DNA of 35,476 bases from Collinsella sp. AF02-46-1. GTDB taxonomy: Bacteria > Actinomycetota > Coriobacteriia > Coriobacteriales > Coriobacteriaceae. The notes beneath the pieces were generated by a model. It made no database searches and was not told the DNA's origin. It was given only the letters and a program-made list of their open reading frames with translations. The first letter of the stretch is position 1; the number at the start of each line of letters is the position of its first letter. A program made the position numbers and the translations under genes. Shown piece by piece: positions 7,904 through 16,800 of the stretch. Location of the stretch: contig CAKXKM010000013.1 of the NCBI GenBank assembly GCA_934876235.1, forward strand, positions 1-35,476, read 5' to 3'.

Positions 7904-10900
7904 CTACACCTGCTTGCGACGACGATCACCCAGCGTCACGCCCGCGGCCACGAGCGTAATACCGCCAATGACGAACACCTCGCCTGCAAGCGCGGAGTCA
8001 TCGCCAGTCTGAGCGAGCGCGGCCGACGCGGCCTTCTTCTTGGCGACAGGAGCCTTTGCAGCGGCCCGCGCAACCTGAGGCTTGGCCTGCGGCTCAGCCT
8101 TGGGATGATACTTGTCGTACTCGGCCTGAGCGGCAGCCAGGGCATCCTTGGCATCGCCAAACTCGGCAAGCGCGGCGGCATAGGCGTCGTTGGCATCGGA
8201 CAGCTTGGCATCGGCATCGCTCAGAGCAGCCTTGAGACCAGCGGCGGCATCGACGGCAGCCTTATAGCGAGCGTAGGCAGCGTTCAGCTTGACCAGCTTC
8301 TCGTTGCCCGTCGTGCCCGCGGCAAGGGATGCCTTATGGTCGACAGCCTCAAGATCGGCCTTGAGTGCCTCATCGCTGGCAAGCTCGGCCTTGGCCTTGA
8401 CGATCTCGAAGTTCGCATCGACGACGGCTTCGTTGGCGGCCTCGAGCTGCTTCTGGGCATCGGCGACACCGGCGACGGCAGCGTCATAGGCGGCCTTGGC
8501 GTCGTCGACCGCCTTCTGGGCACCGGCGAAGCGCTCGAAGGCCTTGTTTGCGGTGGCAAGCTCGTCCTCGGCGGCCTTGGCCTTCGCCTGTGCGTCGGAC
8601 AGGGTCTGCGTCTTGGCGGCAACTGCCTGCTTGGCGCCCGAAAGAGCGGTCGCGGCGTGCACATCTGCGGCCTGAGCCTTGTCAACGCCAGCCTGGGCAG
8701 CGTCGTCGGCCTTCTTGGCATCGTTAAGCGTGCCCTGCTTGTTCGCAAGATCCGTCTTGGCGGCATCGCACTTGGCGGCAAGGTCCTTGACCGAAGCGGT
8801 AGCGTTGTCATACGCCTCGTTGGCCTGATCGGACTTTACCTTGGCGGCGTCGCGGGCGCTGCGAGCCTTCGCCTTGTGAGCAGCGGCATCGGCTGCCTTC
8901 GTCTTGCTGTCAGCAAGCGTGGCGTTTGCCTTATCGAGAGCTGCCTGGGCAGTAGCGGCCTCGCCCTTGGCGGCATCGAGGTTCTGCTTGAGGGACTCGA
9001 TGTCGATTCCGCCGAGTGCGTCCTTCGCGGCGTCGTATGCCGTCTTCGCGGCGGCAGTGCCGGACTTAGCCTTCTCGTACTCACCCTTGGCGGTGTTCAT
9101 GTTCACATCTGCTGCGGTGAAAGCGTCCTGGGCGGCATCCTGCCCGTTTACAGCTGCGAAGTAAGCTTCCCTAGTAGTTCCAAAGTTCTTCTGCGCCTCG
9201 GCGAGCTTGCCCTGAAGCTCCTTGAGCTGCGCCTTCTGCGCCTGCGTGCCGCCAGCGTTATAGGCAGAGTCGATGTAGTCGTTGAGGAGCTTCTTGAACT
9301 CGGGGACAGTGAAATCAGCCTGAGTGCTATCAGCGCTGTAATCGAATACGGTTACCTCGGAATCGGTGTTCTTACCGCTACCGGTCGCGATGCCGATAGC
9401 TTCCGTGGCGGAATCGATGATGTTGAGATAGTGCCCACACTCATGGTAGATGCTGTTGTAGTTCTGGTAGATGTAATAGGCATCATATCGGTGGCTATCG
9501 AGGTCATCGCCATACTGTGCGACGTACTTATCGAATGCCTCCTTCTCCTGTGTGTAGAAGCCGGTGTAGGGCCAACCGAGTGTATCCTCGGTCTCGCCGC
9601 CGGTATATGCGCCGCCTCCGCCGGCAAGATTTTCACCGTTATCCCAGTAGCAGCCTGAGTGTCCCCAGATGTTCGATGAATATGATGTATTAAGGGCGGC
9701 TGCCGCAGTCATGCGGAGGCTGACGCTGAGCGCCGACTGACCGTTCGCCTTGCGGAGGTTGTTCTGGGTATCGAGGTAAGTCAGGGCGTTGCGCATCTGC
9801 TCCAAGGAAAGCGGATTGGTGTCGCGAGACATGTCATGATCGACGTACTGGTCATACCATTCGGCCTTGTCCTCGGCACCGGTCAGCATCGATACGGCAT
9901 CCTGGGCGTTCTTTTTCTGCGTGGCTGTGAACTGGCTGCCGTCGCTAATATAGTTCATGAAGCCGAGTATACCTTGGCTGATGACTTCCTGGTCAACGGT
10001 CATGTTGGACTTGAGGTCAGCAATCTGCTGCTCAAGAGCCTCAACCTGGACATTAGCAGCGCCATAAGCCTTTTCCGCGGCGTTCGAAGCAGCGCAGGCT
10101 GCCTCCCACTCGCTGCGCTTCTGCTTGCGAACTTCGACAAGCTTATCGTACTCCGCCTTCTTGTCGGCCTCGGTCTGCTGGGCCTGCTCGTATGCCGTCT
10201 TCGCGGCGTCACGCTTACTGGCCGCGTCCTTGTACTCCTTGTTTGCCGCATCGTATGCAGACTTGGCAGATGCCACAGCAGCGTTGGCGGCGTTGGCCTT
10301 CTCCTGCGCGGCAGCGACGGCAGCCTGGGCGGCCTGCAGATTTGTCTGTGCGGTGGCGTCGGCATCCGTCGCGGCATTGAGCTCCGCCTGCGCGGTCTTG
10401 AGCTCACCAGCAGCAGCTTTCTTGGCGGCCTCAAGCGCACTCAGGTCAACACCCGTACCCGAGACGGCAGCATCGAGCGCGGCCTGCGCCTGGTTGAACT
10501 TCTGCTGGGCGTTATCGCGCGCGGTGGTTGCGGCTGCGAGAGCAGCGGCAGTCTCCTGCTTCTTGGCCTGGGCAGTCGTCAAAGCCGCCTCGGTATTCTG
10601 CTTTTCCTGCTGGGCGCTGGCCTCGGCAGCCTTGGCCTGGTCCAGATTGGCCTGTGCAGTAGTAACGGCCTTATTGGCGTCATCGAGCTTTGCCTGCGCG
10701 TCCTCGACGGCCTTCTTGGCGGCCTCGTACTCGTCCATACCCATGGCCTCGAGCTTGGCCTGGGCATCATCGAGGGCCTTCTTGGCCTCATCCTGCTTTG
10801 CCTTGGCGTCCTTGAGCGCCTGGGTCTTATCCTCGACACTCTTGTTGGCCTGTTCGAGCCGATCGTTCAGGTCGCCCAGCTTCTTCTGCTGCTGCTCGGT

Positions 10901-11359
10901 CTTTTCGACGGCGGCTTTGAGCTCGTCAATCTTCTCCTGGAGCGCGGCGACTTCTGCTGCGTTCTGCTCGGCGGCGTTATCGGTCACGGCCTGCGAGGCC
11001 TGATTCTTTTGCTGCTGCGCCTGCTTTTGAGACTGGCCCGCCGCGTCGGCCTTCTTCTGGGCGGCATCGTAGGCGGCCTGAGCGTCCTTGAGCTGCTTTG
11101 CCGACTCCTCGGCCAGCTGGGCAGCCGTCTTTACGACCGCTTGGTTACCGGCGGCAACGGTATTCTCTACAGAACTACCCCCCCCCTGAACAGAATCGCC
11201 GTTACCGGTTGACGGTGCGGCGATTGCCGCCAGCGGCGACATGAGCGGCTGAGCGATGAGGCCCGCCGTCAAAACGGTTGCGACGGCGCGGTTGGCAACG
11301 CCCTTGACGTTGACGGCCTTAGCCCGAGGCTCAAAGTGTTGTGGACTGTAGTTTGCCAT
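7904..11359 (-). CDS. Sortase-anchored coiled-coil surface protein with CAP domain
   Basis: 1151-aa exported protein. Residues 1-50 are a signal peptide with a basic start and a hydrophobic core ending at AIAAPST. Residues about 65-500 and 690-1090 are extremely Ala/Lys/Glu/Gln-rich and predicted coiled coil. A CAP (CRISP/antigen-5/PR-1, SCP-like) domain lies between them at about 510-660, with GHSGCYWDNGENLA and the terminal CGHYLNIID motif. The C-terminus has the LPXTG-like motif LAQTG (about 1114-1118), a hydrophobic helix and RRRKQV, the layout of a sortase substrate. GGGAG precedes the ATG. A run of nine G on the coding strand (11178-11186) falls just after the signal peptide. Likely role is adhesion or wall-surface interaction; the CAP ligand is unknown. 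It is transcribed alone. Confidence 0.9.
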   Translation of the reverse strand: MANYSPQHFEPRAKAVNVKGVANRAVATVLTAGLIAQPLMSPLAAIAAPSTGNGDSVQGGGSSVENTVAAGNQAVVKTAAQLAEESAKQLKDAQAAYDAAQKKADAAGQSQKQAQQQKNQASQAVTDNAAEQNAAEVAALQEKIDELKAAVEKTEQQQKKLGDLNDRLEQANKSVEDKTQALKDAKAKQDEAKKALDDAQAKLEAMGMDEYEAAKKAVEDAQAKLDDANKAVTTAQANLDQAKAAEASAQQEKQNTEAALTTAQAKKQETAAALAAATTARDNAQQKFNQAQAALDAAVSGTGVDLSALEAAKKAAAGELKTAQAELNAATDADATAQTNLQAAQAAVAAAQEKANAANAAVASAKSAYDAANKEYKDAASKRDAAKTAYEQAQQTEADKKAEYDKLVEVRKQKRSEWEAACAASNAAEKAYGAANVQVEALEQQIADLKSNMTVDQEVISQGILGFMNYISDGSQFTATQKKNAQDAVSMLTGAEDKAEWYDQYVDHDMSRDTNPLSLEQMRNALTYLDTQNNLRKANGQSALSVSLRMTAAAALNTSYSSNIWGHSGCYWDNGENLAGGGGAYTGGETEDTLGWPYTGFYTQEKEAFDKYVAQYGDDLDSHRYDAYYIYQNYNSIYHECGHYLNIIDSATEAIGIATGSGKNTDSEVTVFDYSADSTQADFTVPEFKKLLNDYIDSAYNAGGTQAQKAQLKELQGKLAEAQKNFGTTREAYFAAVNGQDAAQDAFTAADVNMNTAKGEYEKAKSGTAAAKTAYDAAKDALGGIDIESLKQNLDAAKGEAATAQAALDKANATLADSKTKAADAAAHKAKARSARDAAKVKSDQANEAYDNATASVKDLAAKCDAAKTDLANKQGTLNDAKKADDAAQAGVDKAQAADVHAATALSGAKQAVAAKTQTLSDAQAKAKAAEDELATANKAFERFAGAQKAVDDAKAAYDAAVAGVADAQKQLEAANEAVVDANFEIVKAKAELASDEALKADLEAVDHKASLAAGTTGNEKLVKLNAAYARYKAAVDAAAGLKAALSDADAKLSDANDAYAAALAEFGDAKDALAAAQAEYDKYHPKAEPQAKPQVARAAAKAPVAKKKAASAALAQTGDDSALAGEVFVIGGITLVAAGVTLGDRRRKQV
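11178..11186 (-). repeat. Homopolymer G9 tract in surface protein coding region
   Basis: Nine C on the plus strand encode the three Gly codons near residues 60-62 (Q-G-G-G-S-S), just after signal cleavage. The reading frame is intact at nine. A change of one base would truncate the protein near its N-terminus. Confidence 0.85.
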
Positions 11360-11666
11360 GGCTTTCTCCCTTTGACACGGATTTATCCATACGCTTCAAA
11401 CTGTAGGTGCCGATTTTTGAATTCTGTTGCGCAACATTGGTCACCAGCGGATTTTTTGAAACTCGCACTCTCGTGCTTCACAATTTCGTCACATATGTAG
11501 GAGCTGGTGCATCATATTATTGCGGGATCAAATTGAACCTGTGATTTGCATTTGCTCCCGCGTCATCCGCCCTATCGGATTCCTCATCCAACAGACACCT
11601 CGTCCGCCACGGTGTAGAGTTAGGACAACGGGCGCGTTGCGCGGCCCGTGTCAGAACGAGGTGGAC
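11360..11666. other. Divergent intergenic region between surface protein and DUF389 genes
   Basis: 307 bp with no plausible gene. It must hold promoters for both directions, but I see no clear -35/-10 pair. A perfect 12-bp palindrome is at 11425-11436. A GC hairpin (ACGGGC ... GCCCGT) near 11628-11650 lies in the leader of the DUF389 gene. Confidence 0.6.
11425..11436. promoter_or_regulatory. 12-bp perfect palindrome, candidate operator
   Basis: TGTTGCGCAACA lies 66 bases upstream of the surface protein start codon, where an operator would be expected. No regulator gene is adjacent and the site occurs once, so function is inferred. Confidence 0.4.
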
Positions 11667-12806
11667 ATGGAACTCGACAAGCAACAGATCGAACGACTGC
11701 GTGAGCGTCATCATCGGCGTCACGGCATCCGCCCTGCTCATAGCGAAGCCATGGAAAACGTCACCCGCTTCCTCAAGCGCGCGTTCAACATTCGCGAGGG
11801 ACGCGCACCCTATCACGTGATCCGCAAGCGCTTTGTAAACGGGGCACGCCTGACCGGCTCTCACCTGTGCATCCTCATCATCGCCATGCTCATCGCGAGC
11901 ATCGGCCTCGATATCGATTCGGACATCGCCATCGTGGGCGCCATGCTCATCTGCCCGCTTATGGGATCGGTCCTTGCCATGGCATATGGCATCGCCACGC
12001 TCGACCGCGAGATTACCGTCGAAGCCGTCGCCGGTCTTGCGCTGCAAATGGCCTTTTGCCTGGTCACATCCACGTTGTACTTTAAGCTCTCGCCCCTTGG
12101 CACCACCACAGCCGCCATTATCGACAACTCGACGCCCACCGTGTGGGACCTCGCTGTCGCGCTCGCCGGCGGCTTTGCGGGCGGCCTAGGCAACTCACGC
12201 GACCAGGAGCCCGCAACGCTCATCGCCGGCGTGGCCGTGGCGACCGCGCTCATGCCGCCCCTGTGTGCGGCGGGCTACGGCATCGCCATCGCAAGCGGGT
12301 CGCTATTTCTCTCGGCGCTTTACGAGTTTGGCATCAACGTGGTCTTTATCGCACTGGCCGCCGAAGCCGTGCTGCTTCTTTTGCGCGTGCCGCTCAAGCG
12401 CGACCTCAACGGCGACGGCGTTGTCACCGCCCAGGAAAACGCCGCGGTCGACGAGCTGTCACGCAAAGTGCGCCGTCGCATCATCGTGGGCACGATCATC
12501 TTTGCCATCCCCTGCATCGTTATGACCGCGGGGTCCATTGGCTCGGCACAGGCCGGCGTGCAGGACGGCTACGGCGTCACCGAGACCACACGCGAGCTTG
12601 CCGCGGTGCTGCCGGGCTTTAGGGATTACACCGTCGCCGTCGAGACCTCGGCCGCCGAGGGCGACGAGGAGGGCATCGTCGAGCGCGAGATTGTCGCCCA
12701 TGTAACGACAAGCGAGGCGCTCGGGGCGCACGACCGCCGCGTTGCTCGCAAGCTCATCGACCTCAACGTGCCCGAACTCGATCGCGTTGAGTTTGATGTG
12801 AAGTGA
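11667..12806 (+). CDS. DUF389 membrane protein with an EF-hand loop
   Basis: 379-aa protein. After a basic N-terminal 70 residues come hydrophobic segments with the DUF389 core (ADLIASIGLD-like start, GAMLICPLMGSVLAMAYG, then GLGNSRDQEPATLIAGVAVATALMPP split over two helices). Between the last membrane helices lies a perfect 12-residue EF-hand loop, DLNGDGVVTAQE, at residues 246-257. The C-terminal about 80 residues are soluble and acidic, and follow another hydrophobic helix. The start is ATG at 11667 with GAGGTG just upstream; an open extension upstream is low-complexity and lacks an SD. DUF389 proteins are uncharacterised bacterial membrane proteins; transport or channel function is speculative. 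Confidence 0.88.
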   Translation: MELDKQQIERLRERHHRRHGIRPAHSEAMENVTRFLKRAFNIREGRAPYHVIRKRFVNGARLTGSHLCILIIAMLIASIGLDIDSDIAIVGAMLICPLMGSVLAMAYGIATLDREITVEAVAGLALQMAFCLVTSTLYFKLSPLGTTTAAIIDNSTPTVWDLAVALAGGFAGGLGNSRDQEPATLIAGVAVATALMPPLCAAGYGIAIASGSLFLSALYEFGINVVFIALAAEAVLLLLRVPLKRDLNGDGVVTAQENAAVDELSRKVRRRIIVGTIIFAIPCIVMTAGSIGSAQAGVQDGYGVTETTRELAAVLPGFRDYTVAVETSAAEGDEEGIVEREIVAHVTTSEALGAHDRRVARKLIDLNVPELDRVEFDVK

Positions 12807-12880
12807 TGCCGGCGCGGGATGAATGCTCGCACGGACGCAAGCTACGACAAGGCACAGACGCGATACGGACACGAGCAAAT

Positions 12881-12920
12881 AGCGGGGTGCAGTTCACACC
12901 CGCACCCCACTCGCTGTTTT
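12881..12920 (+). terminator. Likely terminator after DUF389 gene
   Basis: AGCG-GGGTGC (12881-12890) pairs with GCACCC (12902-12907) and, past a short bulge, CGCT (12912-12915), followed by GTTTTATT. It lies between convergent genes. Confidence 0.6.
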
Positions 12921-12931
12921 ATTGCCGTGAA

Positions 12932-13381
12932 TCAACTGGCCGGATCGACATCGCCAGACTCCACCGTAAACGCCGGATCGGTGCTCACAAGATAAAATCG
13001 GGTCACCTTAGTATTTCTAATTAGGTAAATCTGCCCCTGATTGCGCCGACGCGATATATACGCCACGTGGACCGTACCGAATTCTTCACCGTTTTCCTTC
13101 TTTAATATCAGGATGTTGGGGTCATCCGTACGCTTAAACTGCCCGTCTGTGCAGATTCCGTCTTGGTCGACCAGCTGCCATCGACAGTTGTCCTCCTCAA
13201 GAAAAGCCAGGGTTTCCCGACTCGTTTTGTCATCCCGATAGTAACCATCAATGGCAAAGCCTTCGGAAGCACATTCCTGCATATAGGATGTTTCTCGACT
13301 TATAGCAAACATCCCCGTAGCGCCCAGGAGCACAGCCATGCAGACCACTGCAAGGGTTATCGAGACAAAACGGCGGCTCAT
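12932..13381 (-). CDS. Small membrane-anchored hypothetical protein
   Basis: 149-aa protein that I do not recognise. Residues 5-27 form one hydrophobic segment after an MSRR start, so it is probably a signal anchor with the rest outside. The remaining 120 residues are polar with three cysteines (CASEGF, NCRW, ICTDG) and an immunoglobulin-like or lipocalin-like pattern of alternating short hydrophobic strands; no known motif. No convincing SD precedes the ATG at 13379-13381. Its base composition is AT-richer than its neighbours. The opposite strand has only shorter, less coherent frames. Confidence that it is a real gene is moderate to good because of the coherent anchor-plus-domain layout. 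Confidence 0.7.
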   Translation of the reverse strand: MSRRFVSITLAVVCMAVLLGATGMFAISRETSYMQECASEGFAIDGYYRDDKTSRETLAFLEEDNCRWQLVDQDGICTDGQFKRTDDPNILILKKENGEEFGTVHVAYISRRRNQGQIYLIRNTKVTRFYLVSTDPAFTVESGDVDPAS

Positions 13382-13490
13382 GTTAGCCAGCCCGATACTT
13401 GTTTAACGGAGCACGAAACATACTTGGTACCTCCGATATCAGGGCAAACGTCACCTACGGCCTGCCGGCAATCATATGTTTCCAACATCA

Positions 13491-13502
13491 AACCATATGG
13501 TT
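13491..13502. repeat. 12-bp palindrome AACCATATGGTT
   Basis: Perfect palindrome in the 480-bp gap upstream of the small hypothetical gene. CATATG recurs nearby at 13473-13478 and around 13559 and 13787. No gene is visible in 13382-13862. Confidence 0.4.
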
Positions 13503-13614
13503 ACAACTCGTTGGAGATAGGTTCCATGAACGGACGATAATTTGCGGCGAACGGCTACATATGTTCATTATCTCAGGGTTCTGGAGGCAATTGTTGGTGC
13601 CACCGAGACGTTGT

Positions 13615-13745
13615 TTTCGGAAGTATGCGGCAAATTCCGGAACTCTTGAGCACATCCTGGTTTTTCGCCAATAAAACCGCAGGTACAGAGCTTGGACATA
13701 TCCGGTGTGCTCGGCCTATTCAGATTTTGCCGCATACTTCCGAAA
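13615..13745. repeat. 131-bp nested inverted-repeat element
   Basis: Perfect 20-bp terminal arms, TTTCGGAAGTATGCGGCAAA at 13615-13634 and its exact complement at 13726-13745. Inside are nested arms GAGCACA (13648-13654) with TGTGCTC (13706-13712), and then CCTGGTTTT (13656-13664) with AAAAC..CAGG (13673-13683). The whole can fold as one interrupted hairpin. There is no open frame of note and no clear target duplication. It occupies the core of the gene-free stretch 13382-13862. Confidence 0.75.
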
Positions 13746-13796
13746 TCTAAGTTCGCAAAGGGTGATAGTTGGGGCGTTTACGCAACATATGTCCAG

Positions 13797-13833
13797 CAAA
13801 AACGGGTGGTAGCCGGCACGGCTGCCACCCGTT
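13797..13833 (-). terminator. Terminator of the TetR-activase operon
   Basis: AACGGGTGGTAGCC (13801-13814) pairs with GGCTGCCACCCGTT (13820-13833) with one G-T pair. On the minus strand it ends in CGTTTTTG, 30 bases after the activase stop codon. Confidence 0.85.
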
Positions 13834-13862
13834 TGTCTCATATCTAGCCCATAGCGGGCAAG

Positions 13863-16800
13863 CTACTTCTTAATGCCGCGTCCCAGACGCTTGGCGACCG
13901 ATGCAACGGCCTCCTCGCTGGCCGGTCCGCAGCTCACGCAGCCATCATGGGCACGCATCTGGCCGGTGACCTCGTCCATCGCGAGCGGCGCCACCTTCTC
14001 GAGCTTAAAGCCCTTGCCGGCGCGCATGTTCTCCTTGGCCACGCTGATCATGAGCTTAATGCGGTTGAGCTGGTTGACCTCGGATGCACCGGGGTCGTAG
14101 TCCACCGCGACAATGTTGCTCTCAGGGTGCTGCCGGCGCAGCTCCTTGATCACGGCCTTGCCCACCACGTGGTTGGGCAGGCACGCGAAGGGCTGCGTGC
14201 AGATGATGTTGGGCGCACCATGGTCGATCAGGTCGAGCATCTCGGCCGTGAGCAACCAGCCCTCGCCCATGTTGTTGCACACCGAAAGTACCGTACGGGC
14301 CTTGTCGGCCATGGTGCCGATGCGCTCGGGCGCCTCAAAGCGGCGGGACTTCTCGAGCATCTCCTCCACCGGCGTGCGCATCCAGTCCACAAGCTTGATG
14401 AGCGCTTGCATGCCCGCGCGCGTAGTGGCAGAGCTACCCAGCTCGTCCTTCTGCAGCTCCGCGTTGCTCATGGAGTAGAGGAAGAAGTCGAGCAGGCCCG
14501 GCACCACGGCCTCGCAGCCCTCGCGCTCAATGACATCGACCACGTGGTTGTTAGCCGTGGGATGGAACTTGACCAAGATCTCACCGACCACGCCCACGCG
14601 CGGCTTGGTGCCCTCGCCCACGAGCGGCATGGTGTCGAACGCGCGGATGGCCTCGCGGCACAGCTTGGTGTAGTTGTGGCGGTTAAACTTGGGCGCCAGC
14701 TTGCGGGCACGCGCCATGTACTCCTCGTAGAGCGCGTTGGCGGCACCGGGCGTGGCCTCGTACGGGCGGCAGCGGTAGAGCATCTGCATCATCACGTCAC
14801 CAAAGAGCACCGCGTACACGGCCTGCTTAAGCAGCGCCGGCGTAATCTTAAAGCCGGGGTTGTCCTCGCCGAGCGCCACAGCCGAAAGCGAGATCACCGG
14901 AATCTCGGGGTGGCCGCTCTCGCGCAGGGCCTTGCGAATGAGCGCGATGTAGTTGGTAGCACGGCAGCCGCCGCCGGTCTGACTGATGACCACGGCCGTC
15001 TTGGACAGGTCGTACCGACCGCTCTCGATGGCCTCCATAATCTGACCCGTTACCAGAATCGACGGGTAGCAAATGTCATTGTTCACATAGCGCAGACCGG
15101 CCTCGACGGCATCGTGATCGGTCGAGGGCAGCAGCTCCAAGTTGTAGCCGGCACCGCGGAACACCTCTTTGACCAGGTCAAAGTGGATCGGCGCCATCTG
15201 CGGGCACAGGATGGTGTAGCCCTCGTCGCGCATCTGCTCGGTAAAGGGCACCTTGGGCCACGCGGTCGAAGCACTCTCGCGCTGAGCCTCAAACGTGTAC
15301 TTGCGGCTCGCGAACGCGGGAGCATCCGTGGAGGGCGCCACCGGCGCGGCATCGCCCTGCTCGTAGGCCTCGCCCGCGGCCGTGGCCTCGGCCAAGCGCT
15401 CGGCCTCCTGGTCCTTGAGCGCGGCCATGAGCGAGCGGATGCGGATGCGCGCGGCGCCCAGGTTGGACACCTCGTCAATCTTGAGCACGGTGTAGATCTT
15501 GCCGCTGGCTTCCAGAATCTCCTGCACCTGGTCGGTGGTCAGGGCGTCCAGACCGCAGCCGAAAGAGTTGAGCTGGATCAGGTCCAAATCGTTGCGCATC
15601 GTCACAAAACGGGCGACGGCGTACAGGCGGCTGTGGTACATCCACTGGTCGACGACGCGAATCGGACGCTCGGGCTTTACAAGATGCGCGAGCGAATCCT
15701 CGGTAAAGACCGCAAAGCCAAAGCTCGAGATAAGCTCGGGCAGGGCATGGTTGATCTCGGGGTCGTTATGGTAGGGGCGGCCGGCGAGCACGATGCCGTG
15801 ACCACCGTGGTCCTCGACCCACTTAAGAGCCTCCTCGCCCATGGTCTGGATGTCCTCGTGGAAACGCGCATCGGCCTCAAAGGCGGCGTTGACGGCGGCA
15901 TCGACCTCGGAGCGCGTGATCTTGGGCCCACGCACGCGACCGCGACCGGCTTGCGCATCGGCCACACGGTCGACGGCGAGCACCTGGTACAGACGGCGCT
16001 TGAGCTCGGTCTTGTCATGATAGGGCACAAACGGGTACAGGAACTCGATGTTCTGCTCGCGGATCTCGTCGATGTTGAGTGCCAACGCCGTGGGGTAGCT
16101 CATGACGATGGGGCAGTTGTAACAGTTGCCGGCGGTCGGATCCTCCTTGCGCTCCCAGCGCACGCACGGCATCCAGATAAAGTCGACATCGCGGTCGATA
16201 AGGTTCATCACATGGCCGTGGCTCATCTTGGCCGGATAGCACACGCTCTCGGACGGCATGGACTCGATGCCCGCCTGGTAGGTCTTCTTGCTCGACTGGT
16301 CGGACAGCTGCACGCTAAAGCCCAGACGCGTAAAGAACGCGTGCCAGAAGGGGTAGTTCTCGTACATGTTGAGCGCGCGCGGAATGCCCACGGTGCCGCG
16401 CGGGGCCTCGTCGGGGCTCAGCACCTCGCGGTTAAACAGCAACTCGTTTTTCTTTTTGAAGAGGTTGGGGGCCTCGGTCTTCTGCTTTTTGTGGCCGGCG
16501 CCCTTCTCGCAGCGGTTGCCGGTGATAAAGCGCCTGCCGCCGCCAAAGTCGTTGACGGTGAGCTGGCAGTTGTTGGAACAGCGACCGCAGCGGACATGCT
16601 TTTGCGTCACGGTGAGGTGCGCGATATCCTCAGCCGAAAGGATGGTCGAGGTGCCGTCGGCGCCGGCGCGATCGCGGGCGAGCAGGGCCGCACCGTAGGC
16701 GCCCATGCAGCCGGCGATGTCGGGGCGCACGGCATGCACGCCGGTGAGCTGCTCAAACGCGCGCAGCGTGGCATCGGACATAAAGGTGCCACCCTGGACG

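Noticed and set aside
8105..11212. Open frames opposite the surface protein gene
   Set aside because: Leu/Gly-rich shadow of an Ala/Lys/Glu-rich coding strand; no SD and no motif.
13615..13745. MITE or insertion sequence with target duplication
   Set aside because: Terminal arms are perfect but no flanking direct repeat is seen and no transposase is present; listed as an element of unknown type only.
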